The notes beneath the pieces were generated by a model. The model had not been told where the DNA came from. It did not search any database and was given only the letters and a program-made list of their open reading frames with translations. Of a stretch of 64,000 nt of DNA, positions 28,097 to 38,078 are shown one piece after another. This DNA comes from Geodermatophilus obscurus (lineage in GTDB: Bacteria; Actinomycetota; Actinomycetes; Mycobacteriales; Geodermatophilaceae). The first letter of the stretch is position 1, and every line of letters starts with the position of its first letter. The stretch is from NCBI RefSeq assembly GCF_900115395.1, contig NZ_FOWE01000009.1:124001-188000 (forward strand), in the 5' to 3' direction. The position numbers were made by a program, and so were the translations under genes.

Positions 28097-28244
28097 GGGA
28101 CAGCGCTCCAGGAGGGCAGAGCCCGACCCGGGTCGCCGTCGTCGGCACACGTCGACACGCGCTGCCCGACCTGGTCGGCGCCAGGTCGATGAACGCTGAT
28201 CCCCCGCACCCCGGCCTCGTGCCCATGGCAGAACCGGAGACGAT

Positions 28245-28778
28245 GTGAGCCGCGCCCCCGCCGACGAGCCGCTGTTCAGCAGCCCGGCCGGCTCTCCACG
28301 TGGCCCCGAGCCTGGGGGCGGCGGGGGGTCGGCCAGGGTGGCGCAGTCCCTCCGCCTGGCCGGGGGCATCGCCGCCGCCGAACGTGCTGGACTGGTCGCG
28401 CGGCTCAGCGCTCTGGACGACCAGCTGGCCCGGTACCCCGCCGAGGCGGTGGAACTGGAGCTCTCGGTTGAGGCCCGCGGGACGCGCGGCCAGCGCCTGA
28501 CCCTCGAGTGCTCGATCTCCGGGATGGTCCGGATGGTGGCCGCGTCGGCCGAGTGGGATCTCCGCGCGGCGCTGATGCGTGTCCGGGAGGGCATGCGTCG
28601 CCAGCTCGACGACGCCGCGACTCGGCGCGAGCCCCGCAACGACCGCCACCTGCGTCGGTCGGTCCTCGACTCCGACGGATCCTCCCACCGGCGAGCCCTC
28701 GCGGGGCAGGGCGTGCTGCGCTGCCCGGTCGGGCCGTCGGGCTCCGCGGGCAGGCCGTCTCACCGGAGCTCCCGGTGA
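28245..28778 (+). CDS. HPF/RaiA-like ribosome-binding protein 1
   Basis: 177 aa. A low-complexity head is followed by a domain (about 35-140) with the HPF pattern: VELELSVEARGTRGQRLTLE, VAASAEWDLRAALMRVREGM and RRQLDDAATRREPRNDR. HPF proteins dimerise or silence ribosomes in stationary phase. The canonical long-form C-terminal dimerisation domain is absent; the tail is Ser/Arg-rich instead. GTG at 28245 with GGAG 9 bases upstream. Overlaps the next gene by GTGA. Paralogue at 41659. Assignment rests on the pattern only. Confidence 0.62.
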   Translation: MSRAPADEPLFSSPAGSPRGPEPGGGGGSARVAQSLRLAGGIAAAERAGLVARLSALDDQLARYPAEAVELELSVEARGTRGQRLTLECSISGMVRMVAASAEWDLRAALMRVREGMRRQLDDAATRREPRNDRHLRRSVLDSDGSSHRRALAGQGVLRCPVGPSGSAGRPSHRSSR

Positions 28779-29485
28779 GGGCTGGCCGGGCTCCTGCCGT
28801 CCAGCGCTGCCTGGTGCGTCTGGCCGTCGGCGCGCTCGTCACGTCGTACGTGGCGGTGGCGATGCTCGGTGCCCTGTACACCCCCCTCGTGACCCTGCTG
28901 TTGCTCGCTCCCGTGCTCGGCGCGCTCGGCGCCGCGGTCGGGCGCTCGGTCCACCGGACGGTGTACCGCGACTTCCCGGAGACCTGGACGGGAGCCTGGC
29001 CCACGGCGGTCGCGGCCGCGCTGTTCGTGCCGTTCGCCGCCGGTGTGCACGCGCTCGGCGAGGCCGGGGGCCACCTGGTGATGGTCCTGGTGCTGCTGTT
29101 CAGCGTCCTGTCCACCGTCTGGGCGCACGGCCTGGAGATCCCGCATGCGCCGTCGCGCACGACGACCGAACCGCCGCGGCCGGCCACGCAACAGCCCGAG
29201 TGGCCGGACGGGTCGTCGTCCCACGAGCTGCTGCGGGCGCTGTCCGTCGACGACCTGATCGCCGAGTGGCGCAGCAGCGGCGAACAGTTGCACCCCTCCT
29301 CGGGCGCTCCTCGGCACACCGCCGTCCGCTGGCGGGAGGCACTGCTGGAGGAGCTCCGGCGCCGCGACCCACAGGGTTTCGACAACTGGGTGCTCGATGG
29401 CATGCGACGGGGCCCCGAGCACCACATCGCTGCCGACCCCGACGACGCGCCCGGGGACGGCCCCGACGTGCTCCCCGCCCGCTGA
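28775..29485 (+). CDS. Membrane protein with C-terminal EWR/RRDPxGF domain, copy 1
   Basis: 236 aa; no named family recognised. Four membrane helices lie in residues about 15-120 (ALVTSYVAVAMLGALYTPLV, LLLAPVLGALGAAVG, VAAALFVPFAAGVHALG, LVMVLVLLFSVLSTVWA). The cytosolic tail has VDDLIAEWRSSGEQL and LLEELRRRDPQGFDNWVLDG. The same helix plan and tail occur at 43509, and the first half at 42126. Translationally coupled to the HPF-like gene, which suggests a shared role in a starvation or dormancy response. Confidence 0.7.
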   Translation: MRAGRAPAVQRCLVRLAVGALVTSYVAVAMLGALYTPLVTLLLLAPVLGALGAAVGRSVHRTVYRDFPETWTGAWPTAVAAALFVPFAAGVHALGEAGGHLVMVLVLLFSVLSTVWAHGLEIPHAPSRTTTEPPRPATQQPEWPDGSSSHELLRALSVDDLIAEWRSSGEQLHPSSGAPRHTAVRWREALLEELRRRDPQGFDNWVLDGMRRGPEHHIAADPDDAPGDGPDVLPAR

Positions 29486-29766
29486 CCGCCGACGCCCCTC
29501 CCGCGTTGCCGCCCCCCGGCAAGCGGGCGTCCGCGACCTCTGCCGGCACCCTCGCGGGGAGGCCGGGGTCTGCGGGAGCACCCGGGGAGTCGGGACGGTC
29601 CGGGCAGCCGTGGTGCGGCCCCCGGAGGAGGTGCCGTGAGCCCGGACGGGCGTCCCGGACGACCTGACCGTGTGACGCGCGAGAGGACGGCGACGGTGGG
29701 CCTGGCGCGAGGGGGCGGTGCTGCCCGCGCCGTGGCGTGCTCCCGGTCGGCGACGGGGGGGACGGC

Positions 29767-32637
29767 GTGATCCTCGTCCTCTCCCTGGCGGCCATGCTGC
29801 TCCTGGCCGCTGCGGCTCCCCCGGTGCACCGCAGGCTCGGACGTACCACCGGCTACGTGCTGGCCGCCGGGTTCGCGGGCGTCGGCGGTCTGCTGGCGAC
29901 CCAGGTGCCGACCGTGCTCGACGGCGGAGCGGTGACCACCTCGTGGCAGTGGATGCCCTCCCTGCAGGTGTCGTTCTCCCTACGGCTCGACGGCCTGGCC
30001 GGGCTGTTCTGCCTGATCGTGCTGGGCGTCGGTGTCCTGGTCATGGCCTACTGCCCGCGGTACATGGGCGACAGCGGTCGCAACGGGGTCGTGTACGGAC
30101 TCCTGACCCTCTTCGCCGGCACGATGCTCGGCCTGGTCCTCGCCGCTGACCTCGTGCTGCTGTACGTGTTCTGGGAGCTGACCACGATCTGCTCCTTCTT
30201 CCTCATCGCGACGGCGGGGCAGGTGGCGGTGCGGCCGGCGCGGCGGGCGCTGCTGGTCACGGCGGCCGGGGGGCTCGCGCTGCTCGTCGCGGTGGTGATG
30301 CTGTCGGTCGTCGTCGGGACCACGGACCTGGCCACCGTCCTCGCCGAGCGTGAGCGGGTGCTCGCCTCGCCGCTGGCCTGGCCGATCGGGGGGCTCATCG
30401 CCTTCGCGGCGTTCACGAAGTCCGCGCAGCTGCCCCTGCACTTCTGGCTGCCCGGCGCCATGGTCGCGATGACCCCGGTGAGCGCGTACCTGCACGCGGC
30501 CACCATGGTCAAGGCCGGGATCTACCTGCTCATGCGGACCACTCCGCTGTTCGCCGGCCAACCGGCCTGGTCGGCGCTGCTGATCACCGTCGGGCTCGCC
30601 TCCGCCGTCGGCGGTGCGTTCATGGCGCTCCGCGAGCACGACCTCAAGGCCATCCTGGCGCAGTCGACGGTGAGCCAGCTGGGCCTGCTGATCGCCGTCA
30701 TCGGCGTCGGTACGCCCGTGGCGCTGGCCGCGGCGATGCTGCACACCTTCGCCCACGCGCTGTTCAAGGCGACGCTGTTCATGCTGGTCGGCGTCATCGA
30801 CCGGGAGACCGGCAGCCGCGACATCCGCGAGCTGTCCGGCCTGCGCCGGGTCATGCCGGTCACCGCTACGGTCACCGCCCTCGCGGCCCTGTCCATGGCC
30901 GGCGTGCCGCCGATGCTCGGGTTCGTCAGCAAGGAGTACCTGTTCCAGGGCCTGCTGGAGGCGGACGTCACCTCCTGGTCCGGCGTCGTCGCCGGCGCGC
31001 TGGGCGTCACCGCCTCGGCCCTGACCTTCGCCTACGGCATGCGGATCGTGCACGGGGCCTTCGGCGGGCCGACCCGGCAGCCGGACCTCTACGAGCCGTC
31101 CGCGGCCTTCCTGGCGCCCGCCGCACTGGCCGCGCTGGCCGGGGTGGTGCTGGGTCCCGGCATCGACCTGCTGAACCCGATGGTGACCCGTGCCGCCGCG
31201 GACGTGGTGTACGCCGGGGCGGTACCGGAGTTCTCGTTCTGGCACGGGCTGAGTCCCGAGGTGGTCATGTCGGCGATCACCATCGCCGTCGGGACGGTGC
31301 TGTTCCTGCGACGGGACGCGGTCGACCGGGCGCTGCAGCGCGTGCGGCTGCCCGACGGCGGGGCTCTGTTCGACCGCACCCACGACGCGGTCCTTGCGCT
31401 CGGCACCGCCGTCGGCCGGCCCGACCGGTCCACCGACCTCACCGGGCACCTCGCGCGCCCGCTGATCGCCCTGGTCGTGCTGGGCGCCGTGGGGACCGTC
31501 GCGGTCGACGGGTTGCCGTCCCGCGGACCGACCGACCGGCTCCTCGACTGGCCGGTGCTGGCGCTGCTCGCCCTGGCCGTCCTCGGCACCGTCCTCACCC
31601 GGTCGCTGCTCGCCGCGGTGGGCCTCGTGGGCGTCGTCGGCCTGGTCGTGGCGGTGTGGTTCCTGCTGGCGGGCGCGGTGGACGTCGCCCTGACCCTGCT
31701 GCTGGTGGAGGTGCTGACCGCCGTGGTCGCCGTCCTCGTGCTCCGTCGCCTGCCCACGCGCCTGCGGCGGGCCGCTGCCCCGCGGAGGGCCGTCGCCGCG
31801 GCACTCGGGGTGGCGGTCGGCGTCGCGGCCGCGGTCGCCACGCTCGCCCTGACCGGACGCCGCGACCTGTCCGGGACCGGCGGCTACTTCCTCGACGCCG
31901 CCGAACCGGAGACGGGGGGCACGAACGTGGTCAACACGATCCTCGTGGACTTCCGCGGCATGGACACCCTCGGTGAGGCGATCGTCCTGGGCGCCGCCGC
32001 GGTCGGACTGCTCGTCCTGCTGGGCAGCGAACCGGGCGCGCCCCGGTCCGGCACGCCGCCGGCCGGGCCGACCCCGGCCCCACGGGCCGACGGCGGCCTC
32101 GTGCTGCAGGTCGCCGCCCAGGTCCTCGTCCCCGGGATGGCGGTGCTGTCGGCGTACCTGCTGTGGCGCGGCCACGACGAACCCGGCGGTGGTTTCATCG
32201 CCGCGCTGGTCGGGGGGATCGCCGTCGGGCTGCACCAGGTCGCCCACGCCTTCCCCGGGCTGCCGCGGTACCTGCGGCCCGCACCGCTCGTGGGGGCCGG
32301 CCTGCTGCTGGCACTCGGGACCGGCGCCGCGGCAGCGCTGCAGGGACGGCCCTTCCTCACCCCGTTCGACATCCCGGTGCTGGGGGCCGTCGGCATCGGC
32401 TCGCCCCTGCTGTTCGACCTGGGCGTCTACCTGCTGGTGTTGGCGCTGCTGGTGACCGCCTTCGACCGGCTCGGTGCCGACCCCGCCGGATCTGCCCCCG
32501 CCGGATCTGCCCCCGCGGCGGAGGACGCGGCACCGCCGGCACCGTCCGGACCGGCTGGGGCCCAGGTCCCGGACCACCGACCACCCGCGGGACGGGCGGC
32601 CGCCGCCGCGCCCCCGACCCGGAGGGGACCGCGGTGA
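29767..32637 (+). CDS. mrpA: Mrp Na+/H+ antiporter subunit A with fused B domain
   Basis: 956 aa from the GTG at 29767, which gives a direct hydrophobic start; an ATG 30 bases upstream is possible. The NuoL-like core has [34 protein letters not shown] and [10 protein letters not shown]. The C-terminal part (from about residue 770: [37 protein letters not shown]) is the MnhB domain, so subunits A and B are one protein. It drives Na+(K+)/H+ exchange for alkaline and salt tolerance. First gene of mrpA-C-D-E-F-G, all linked by GTGA overlaps. Confidence 0.95.
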   Translation: MILVLSLAAMLLLAAAAPPVHRRLGRTTGYVLAAGFAGVGGLLATQVPTVLDGGAVTTSWQWMPSLQVSFSLRLDGLAGLFCLIVLGVGVLVMAYCPRYMGDSGRNGVVYGLLTLFAGTMLGLVLAADLVLLYVFWELTTICSFFLIATAGQVAVRPARRALLVTAAGGLALLVAVVMLSVVVGTTDLATVLAERERVLASPLAWPIGGLIAFAAFTKSAQLPLHFWLPGAMVAMTPVSAYLHAATMVKAGIYLLMRTTPLFAGQPAWSALLITVGLASAVGGAFMALREHDLKAILAQSTVSQLGLLIAVIGVGTPVALAAAMLHTFAHALFKATLFMLVGVIDRETGSRDIRELSGLRRVMPVTATVTALAALSMAGVPPMLGFVSKEYLFQGLLEADVTSWSGVVAGALGVTASALTFAYGMRIVHGAFGGPTRQPDLYEPSAAFLAPAALAALAGVVLGPGIDLLNPMVTRAAADVVYAGAVPEFSFWHGLSPEVVMSAITIAVGTVLFLRRDAVDRALQRVRLPDGGALFDRTHDAVLALGTAVGRPDRSTDLTGHLARPLIALVVLGAVGTVAVDGLPSRGPTDRLLDWPVLALLALAVLGTVLTRSLLAAVGLVGVVGLVVAVWFLLAGAVDVALTLLLVEVLTAVVAVLVLRRLPTRLRRAAAPRRAVAAALGVAVGVAAAVATLALTGRRDLSGTGGYFLDAAEPETGGTNVVNTILVDFRGMDTLGEAIVLGAAAVGLLVLLGSEPGAPRSGTPPAGPTPAPRADGGLVLQVAAQVLVPGMAVLSAYLLWRGHDEPGGGFIAALVGGIAVGLHQVAHAFPGLPRYLRPAPLVGAGLLLALGTGAAAALQGRPFLTPFDIPVLGAVGIGSPLLFDLGVYLLVLALLVTAFDRLGADPAGSAPAGSAPAAEDAAPPAPSGPAGAQVPDHRPPAGRAAAAAPPTRRGPR

Positions 32638-32999
32638 CCGCCGCGATCGCCGTGGGACTCCTCGTCGCCGGCGGCGTCTACCTGGTCCTCCAGCGGAACC
32701 TGATCCGGGTGGTCGTCGGGTTCGTCCTGCTCGGCCACGCGGTCAACGTGCTGGTCGTCTCGGCCGGGGGGATGGACCGGCGCGGACTGCCGCTGATCGG
32801 ACAGGGCGACCCGGGCCAGGCCGCGGACCCACTGCCGCAGGCCTTCGTGCTGACCGCCATCGTCATCACCTTCGGCATCACCGTCCACCTGCTCGCCCTG
32901 GTGCAGGCAGGCGGTCCCGCCGACGACGAGGAGCGGCCCGACGAGGAGCGGCCCGACGAGGAGCGCGCGCCGTCCGGGCCCGAGCGGGGTCAGCGGTGA
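32634..32999 (+). CDS. mrpC: Mrp antiporter subunit C (NuoK-like)
   Basis: 121 aa, three helices: [40 protein letters not shown] and [20 protein letters not shown], the standard NuoK/MnhC pattern. The tail has an acidic-basic repeat ([14 protein letters not shown]). GTG start overlaps the mrpA stop, stop overlaps mrpD. Confidence 0.94.
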   Translation: MTAAIAVGLLVAGGVYLVLQRNLIRVVVGFVLLGHAVNVLVVSAGGMDRRGLPLIGQGDPGQAADPLPQAFVLTAIVITFGITVHLLALVQAGGPADDEERPDEERPDEERAPSGPERGQR

Positions 33000-34558
33000 G
33001 CGGCGGGCTGCTCGCGCTCCCCGTCGTCGCCCCGCTCGCGGCCGCCGGCCTGCTGGTCCTGCTCGGCTCGAGGAGGGCCGGCACGTCCCCGTTCCTGCGG
33101 CGGGCCGTCGGCACGGTCGTCAGCTCCGGCGTCGTGGTCGTGGGCGCCGTCCTGCTGGTGGCCACCACGGACGGCCGGCGGCCGGTGCTGCGACTCGGCG
33201 ACTGGCCGCCGGGGATCGCGATCACGCTGGTCGCCGACGTCCTCAGCGCCCTGCTGCTGACCGTCACCGCCGTCCTGGTCACCGCGTCCCTGGCCTTCGC
33301 GGCGGCGACGCGCGAGGACGAGGAGACGCCGTTCTTCGTGCCCGCGGCCCTGGTGCTGTCCGCGGGGGTCTACGGCGCGCTGCTGACCGCCGACCTGTTC
33401 AACCTCTTCGTCTTCGTCGAGGTGATGCTCGTCCCCAGCTACGTGCTGCTGGCCGCCGGGGGCGGCCGGCAGCGGCTGGCCGCGAGCCGGCTCTACGTGA
33501 CGGTCAACCTGCTGGCCTCGACCGTCTTCCTGGCCGGGGTCGGGCTGGTGTACGGCGTGACCGGCACCGTCGACCTGGGCCGGCTGGCCGGGGTGGCCGC
33601 CGAGGTGCCCGCCGCCGCGGCCGCCGGTGCGGTGATCCTGCTGGCGATGGCGGTCAAGGCCGCCGTGGTGCCCCTGCACAGCTGGCTGCCCGGCACCTAC
33701 TCGGTCACCGGGCCGGCGGTGACCGTGCTGTTCTCCGGCCTGCTCACCAAGGTGGGCCTCTACGCCCTGGTCCGCGTCTACGCCGTGGTCTTCGACGGCG
33801 ACCCGCGGTTCCTGTGGCTGCTCCTGGCCGCCGCGCTGCTCACCATGGTCGTCGGCGTCCTCGGCGCCGTCGGTGAGAAGGCCGTGCGGCCGGTGCTCAC
33901 CTTCCACATGGTCAGCCAGGTCGGCTACGTGCTGCTCGGCCTGGCCCTGTTCACGCAGGCCGGGCTGGCCGCGGCCGTCTTCTTCCTGGTCCAGTACGTG
34001 CTCGCGAAGGCGGCGCTGCTGATGGTCGCCGGAGCGGTCGAGGTGGGATACGGCACGGGTGGACTGGACCGGCTGGGCGGGCTGGCGCGCCGGGAGCCGG
34101 CACTGGCCGCGGCGTTCGCCGTCTCGGCGCTGGCGCTGGTCGGCATCCCGCCGCTGTCGGGGTTCGTGGCGAAGCTGGGGCTGACCACGGCCGCGGTGGC
34201 AGAGGAGCAGTACCTGGCCGCGGCCGCCGTGGTCGGGGTCAGCCTGCTGACGCTGACCTCGATGCTCAAAATGTGGAACGCGGCCTTCTGGCAGGCGGCC
34301 CCCGAGGAGGACCGGGACGACCAGGGCCGGCACGACGCGGACCCACGCGGGCCAGGCCCGCACGAGGACGCCGGAGGCACCGCCGCGACCGGGGTGCGCA
34401 CCCGGCTGCGGCCGGCGCTGACGGTCCCCGCCCTGCTGCTGGCCGCGTCCGCCGTGGTGCTCGGCGTGTGGGCCGGGCCGCTGCTCGTGGCCGCCGACGC
34501 GGCCGCCGCGGGGCTGGTCGACACGGCGGTCTACGTGGCGGCGGTGACCGGACCGTGA
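32996..34558 (+). CDS. mrpD: Mrp antiporter subunit D (NuoN-like)
   Basis: 520 aa, about 14 helices. Core motifs are ADLFNLFVFVEVMLVPSYVL, the proton-channel region KAAVVPLHSWLPGTYSVTGP, FSGLLTKVGLYALVRVY and LVGIPPLSGFVAKLGL. A hydrophilic, Asp/His-rich insert (about 440-470) precedes the last helix. Coupled to mrpC and mrpE. Confidence 0.95.
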   Translation: MSGGLLALPVVAPLAAAGLLVLLGSRRAGTSPFLRRAVGTVVSSGVVVVGAVLLVATTDGRRPVLRLGDWPPGIAITLVADVLSALLLTVTAVLVTASLAFAAATREDEETPFFVPAALVLSAGVYGALLTADLFNLFVFVEVMLVPSYVLLAAGGGRQRLAASRLYVTVNLLASTVFLAGVGLVYGVTGTVDLGRLAGVAAEVPAAAAAGAVILLAMAVKAAVVPLHSWLPGTYSVTGPAVTVLFSGLLTKVGLYALVRVYAVVFDGDPRFLWLLLAAALLTMVVGVLGAVGEKAVRPVLTFHMVSQVGYVLLGLALFTQAGLAAAVFFLVQYVLAKAALLMVAGAVEVGYGTGGLDRLGGLARREPALAAAFAVSALALVGIPPLSGFVAKLGLTTAAVAEEQYLAAAAVVGVSLLTLTSMLKMWNAAFWQAAPEEDRDDQGRHDADPRGPGPHEDAGGTAATGVRTRLRPALTVPALLLAASAVVLGVWAGPLLVAADAAAAGLVDTAVYVAAVTGP

Positions 34559-34965
34559 CGCCGTCGACCGCACCGCGTCGCGCACTGGCCCGGAGCCGGC
34601 GGATCGCCGCGTTCTCCGCCGCGTACCTGCTGCGGTTCCTGCGGGCCAACTACGAGGTGGCGCGGGAGGTCGTCACCCCCGGGAACGGTCTGGCACCGGC
34701 CGTCGTCGAGGTGCCGCTGCTCAGCGGCAGCCCGTTCGAGATCGCCTCCTTCACGAGCCTGGTCACGCTGACGCCCGGGACCATGGCGCTGGAGCTCAGC
34801 GACGACCGGTCCCGGCTGACCGTGCACGGGATGCACGTCGCGGACCCGGAGGCCTTCCGCGCCGACCTCCGCGAGCTGGAGGAACGGATGCTGCGCGCCT
34901 GGCGTCCGGTGACGTCCCGCCATGACGCCCACACGCACCACCCCACCCGGAGGAGGACCCCGTGA
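34555..34965 (+). CDS. mrpE: Mrp antiporter subunit E
   Basis: 136 aa. Typical MnhE elements: FSAAYLLRFLRANYEVAREV, then VVEVPLLSGSPFEIASFTSL and VTLTPGTMALELSDDRSRL. The N-terminal helix is shorter than usual, so it may be a shortened variant with a single membrane contact. The tail is His/Arg-rich. GTG start overlaps mrpD. Confidence 0.92.
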   Translation: MTPSTAPRRALARSRRIAAFSAAYLLRFLRANYEVAREVVTPGNGLAPAVVEVPLLSGSPFEIASFTSLVTLTPGTMALELSDDRSRLTVHGMHVADPEAFRADLRELEERMLRAWRPVTSRHDAHTHHPTRRRTP

Positions 34966-35222
34966 TCCTGGTCGACGCCGCCCTCGTCGTGCTCGCCCTC
35001 GCCCTGGCGGTGGCGACGCTGCGGTTGGCGGTCGGTCCCACCGATGCCGACCGGGTGCTCGCGGTGGACTTCGGCTTCGCGGTGGTCCTCGCCGCCATCG
35101 CGCTGCTCGCCGTGCGCCTGGACGCGTCGGCCCTGCTGGACCTGGTCCTGGTCGGCACCCTGGTCGGCTTCCTGTCCACGGTGGCCCTCGCCCGCCTCGT
35201 GGCCGCGAGGTCGTCGTCGTGA
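34962..35222 (+). CDS. mrpF: Mrp antiporter subunit F
   Basis: 86 aa, three helices, with the family motif LRLAVGPTDADRVLAVDF in the first loop. GTG start overlaps mrpE; stop overlaps mrpG. Confidence 0.94.
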   Translation: MILVDAALVVLALALAVATLRLAVGPTDADRVLAVDFGFAVVLAAIALLAVRLDASALLDLVLVGTLVGFLSTVALARLVAARSSS

Positions 35223-35560
35223 CGGCTCAGACGGTGCTCGGCGACGTCTTCGTCGCGCTCGGGGTCCTGCTCATCGGCGTCGGCGCGGTCGGCCTGCTCC
35301 GCCTGCCCGACGTCTACAACCGTGCCAACGCGGTCGCCAAGGCCGCGAGCCTGGGCCTGGTGTCGGTGCTGCTCGGCGTCGTGGTGCTCGCCCCCAACGC
35401 GACGGCGGTGGTGGTGCTCGTCGTCGCCATCGTCCTGCAGCTGTTCACCGTGCCCATCTCCGGCCACGAGATCGGCCGGGCCGCCCACCGGTCCGGCGCG
35501 CCGCTGGTGGCCGGCACCCGACAGGAGGGGACGGATGCCGGCGGGTCGTCCCCACCGTGA
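35219..35560 (+). CDS. mrpG: Mrp antiporter subunit G
   Basis: 113 aa. MnhG pattern: LIGVGAVGLLRLPDVYNRAN, AVAKAASLGLVSVLLGVVV, and TVPISGHEIGRAAHRSG. GTG start overlaps mrpF. Completes an intact antiporter operon. Confidence 0.94.
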   Translation: MTAQTVLGDVFVALGVLLIGVGAVGLLRLPDVYNRANAVAKAASLGLVSVLLGVVVLAPNATAVVVLVVAIVLQLFTVPISGHEIGRAAHRSGAPLVAGTRQEGTDAGGSSPP

Positions 35561-35710
35561 GTCGTCACCGGCTCCCGGCGGTCCCGTCCCGGCGGAGCCG
35601 CGGGCGCACTGCCGGCGGTGGGCGGGCTCCGGCGAGACGGTCGCCGAACGGCCACGGCCTGCCCCTCGGTCCACGCCGAACGGTCGGCACTCAGACGGTG
35701 CCGACGGGCC

Positions 35711-36079
35711 TCACACCGGCTGCGGGCACGGCTCCTGCAGGATGTCGAGGATCCGCCGGACCTGCGGAGAGGCACCGCTGATGGTCGCCCGCCCGTCGAG
35801 CACGGGAGCCAGTCCGTGACTGTCGGCGTAGTCCACGTCGGTGAGGTCCACCTCGGCGGGCGGACCCTGCGCCTCCCCGACGTGCTCGAGCATGGCGGAC
35901 AGCAGCGCGGCGCCGGACACGTCGAGGGCGCCGCTCACGGTGATCAGCGGTCGGCGGCCCCGGCGGGTGATCTGCACGGTCAGCTCGGCCGGTCGGTCGA
36001 GGAGCGATCCGGCCGGCCGAGGCCGCAGCCCTCGCCGCTGGGAACCCGACCCGACCGACCACTCCGCCTGGACTCGCAT
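35711..36079 (-). CDS. STAS-domain protein 2
   Basis: 122 aa. Same plan as STAS 1: RPLITVSGALDVSGAALLSA, AEVDLTDVDYADSHGLAPVL, and SPQVRRILDIL. The YADSHGL segment again has the Asp-Ser pair. ATG at 36079 follows the promoter block by 10 bases. It is convergent with mrpG and downstream of the PucR-type gene, but its own promoter suggests separate expression. Confidence 0.83.
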   Translation of the reverse strand: MRVQAEWSVGSGSQRRGLRPRPAGSLLDRPAELTVQITRRGRRPLITVSGALDVSGAALLSAMLEHVGEAQGPPAEVDLTDVDYADSHGLAPVLDGRATISGASPQVRRILDILQEPCPQPV

Positions 36080-36097
36080 GTCCCGGACGGTAGGGAC
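36080..36097 (-). promoter_or_regulatory. Promoter with dyad, STAS gene 2
   Basis: Minus strand reads GTCCC-TACCGTCC-GGGAC then ATG. About 50 bases of upstream DNA also match STAS 1, including GTCGTCCCGG and ACCGTCGCC. Confidence 0.6.
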
Positions 36098-36177
36098 CGG
36101 CTCCGCGGGAGGGCGACGGTCCGACCGGGACGACTCCCGGCCGGTGGACTGCCGTCTGCCGGCATCGACGCCGGTCG

Positions 36178-37422
36178 TCACTCGCTCACCAGCTGGCGCC
36201 GTGGCCAGCCGAGCAGCCGGGCACCGGTCACGGCGACCAGCAGGGTCAGGTGCTGTGACGGCCTGCCGGGGCTGTACCCGGTCAGCTCCTGCACCCGCTG
36301 CAGCCGGTAGGTGACGGCCCGGACGCTCAGGTGCAACCGACGAGCCGCCTCGGCGGCGTTGCTGCCGGCGGCGAAGTAGGCCTGCAACGTCTCGACCAAC
36401 GGCTCGGCTCCCCCGCGGGCGGTGGTCAGGGGTTCGAGCACCGTCCGGACGAGGTCGGCCAAGGCCGCCTCGTCCCGCCCGAGGACGCGGTACACCAAGA
36501 GGTCGGCGGCGTGGACGACCCGGTGCGGCAGGCGGAGACGGGTAGCCGTCTCCAGCGCCTCCATGGCCTCCTGGAAGGAGCGCTGCACTCCCCGCGGGCC
36601 GGCGTAGGGACGGCCGATCCCCGACCGCCAGCGCCCCTGCTGCACCGAGGCGGACATGGCCCGCCCGGCCAGGTCGGCCACCTGGTCCCCGACGTCGCCG
36701 GCTCTGTCGCCACCCGGCGCGGAGGACACGACGCACACCAGCCGACCGTCCTTGGCCTCGACGAGGAGGCCCCTGGTGGCGAAACGGGCGCGGAGGGCCT
36801 CCTCCACGGATCCGCGGACAGCGCTGCCCGAGTCGATGGGCTGCCCGTCCTCCACCACGACCACGAGGTGACCGCCGCTCAGCTGCAGCCCGAACAGTTC
36901 CGCGCGCTCGATCAGCGGACCGATCGGGGACCGACCGGTCAGCAGATCGTCGACGAACTCGCGCCGGAACTCCTCCTCGCGGCGGACCACGAGCCGTTGG
37001 GCCTCGACGTAGCCGGCGGTCAGCGCGGCCAGCGCGGCATCCGCGGCCCGCCACACCGCCTCCCCCACACCCACGAGTTCCGTCGGACGCAGCGGGCGCT
37101 CCCGCACCGCGGTCAGCAGCTCGGGCAGCCGGGACCACAACCGGCGCGACGCGTGCATGTGGACCGCGACGAGCGCGGGGAGGCCCACGCCCATCGCCAC
37201 CGCCTGACCCCCCAGGCGGCGGCAAGTGGCCTCCTGCTCGGCGCTGAGTCCGCGCCCGGTCCGCGCCACCGTCAGCAGGGCGTGGGGATAGCCGTCCAGT
37301 AGCTCGACGGGGACGCCGCTGCGCGCGCTGGCGGCCTCCGCCAGCTCGGACAGCACCCCGGTGACCTCCCCGCCGCTGCCACGCCCCGTGCGCACGGCCG
37401 GCTCGTTCGTGATGGTGGTCAT
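36178..37422 (-). CDS. PucR/CdaR-family transcriptional regulator
   Basis: 414 aa. Central GGDEF-like/CdaR region (about 170-310), C-terminal PucR helix-turn-helix with the signature LVETLQAYFAAGSNAAEAAR, RLHLSVRAVTYRLQRVQELT. These regulators respond to metabolites and often control purine, proline or sugar genes. ATG at 37422 overlaps the response-regulator stop (ATGA), so sensor kinase, regulator and PucR protein form one operon. Confidence 0.88.
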   Translation of the reverse strand: MTTITNEPAVRTGRGSGGEVTGVLSELAEAASARSGVPVELLDGYPHALLTVARTGRGLSAEQEATCRRLGGQAVAMGVGLPALVAVHMHASRRLWSRLPELLTAVRERPLRPTELVGVGEAVWRAADAALAALTAGYVEAQRLVVRREEEFRREFVDDLLTGRSPIGPLIERAELFGLQLSGGHLVVVVEDGQPIDSGSAVRGSVEEALRARFATRGLLVEAKDGRLVCVVSSAPGGDRAGDVGDQVADLAGRAMSASVQQGRWRSGIGRPYAGPRGVQRSFQEAMEALETATRLRLPHRVVHAADLLVYRVLGRDEAALADLVRTVLEPLTTARGGAEPLVETLQAYFAAGSNAAEAARRLHLSVRAVTYRLQRVQELTGYSPGRPSQHLTLLVAVTGARLLGWPRRQLVSE

Positions 37423-38078
37423 GGCTCGATCAGTCCCGTTCTGATGGCGTAGCGGGTGAGCTGCGTGCGATCTCGCATGCCGAGCTTCTGCAGCACGTTG
37501 GCCCGGTGCCGCTCGACCGTCTTGACGCTGATGACCAGGAGCGCGGCGATCTGCCTCGACGAGCAGCCCTCGGCGATGAGCTTGACGACCTCGGACTCCC
37601 GGCCGGTCAGGACGCTGTCGGGGAGGCGCTCCCCGCGAGCGGCCCGTTGGACGTACTCCCGCATGAGAGAGGTGTACGCGTCCGGGTAGATGAACGGCTC
37701 GTCCCGCACTGCGGCCCGGCAGGCCGCGACCAGGTCACGATCGGCGACGGACTTCAGGACGTACCCGGACGCCCCGGCCCTGAGCGCCTCGAAGAAGTAC
37801 TGGTCGTTGTCGTACATCGACAACATGAGGATGCGCAGCCCCGGCGACCTCCTGGACATCTCGCGGGCCGCCTGCAGGCCGGTCAACCGGGGCATGGCGA
37901 CGTCGAGGACGGCCAGGTCGACGTCCACGTCACGTGCGCGAGCGACCGCCTCGGCCCCGTCAGCTGCCTCCGCCACGACCCGGAAGTCGGGCTCCCGGTC
38001 GAGGATCAGGCGGACACCGCGACGGACGAGCGCGTGGTCGTCCGCGAGGAGGATCCGCGTCGGCTGGCCGTTCCTCAT
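37419..38078 (-). CDS. NarL/FixJ-family response regulator
   Basis: 219 aa. Receiver domain with acidic pocket ILLADDHALVRRGVRLIL, phospho-acceptor Asp59 (LAVLDVAMP) and Lys in YVLKSVADRD. The LuxR-type helix-turn-helix is LTGRESEVVKLIAEGCSSRQ and VKTVERHRANVLQKL. ATG at 38078 overlaps the kinase stop. The size and class match DevR/DosR as well as many other NarL proteins. Confidence 0.93.
   Translation of the reverse strand: MRNGQPTRILLADDHALVRRGVRLILDREPDFRVVAEAADGAEAVARARDVDVDLAVLDVAMPRLTGLQAAREMSRRSPGLRILMLSMYDNDQYFFEALRAGASGYVLKSVADRDLVAACRAAVRDEPFIYPDAYTSLMREYVQRAARGERLPDSVLTGRESEVVKLIAEGCSSRQIAALLVISVKTVERHRANVLQKLGMRDRTQLTRYAIRTGLIEP

Noticed and set aside
26373-28763. 796-codon minus-strand open frame
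   Set aside because: Only the last 139 codons (STAS 1) are recognisable and a doubtful piece before them; the part opposite the HPF-like gene is a shadow.
29660-29680. TGTGA words near 29670, 36253 and 40241 as CRP sites
   Set aside because: No matching TCACA half at the right spacing.
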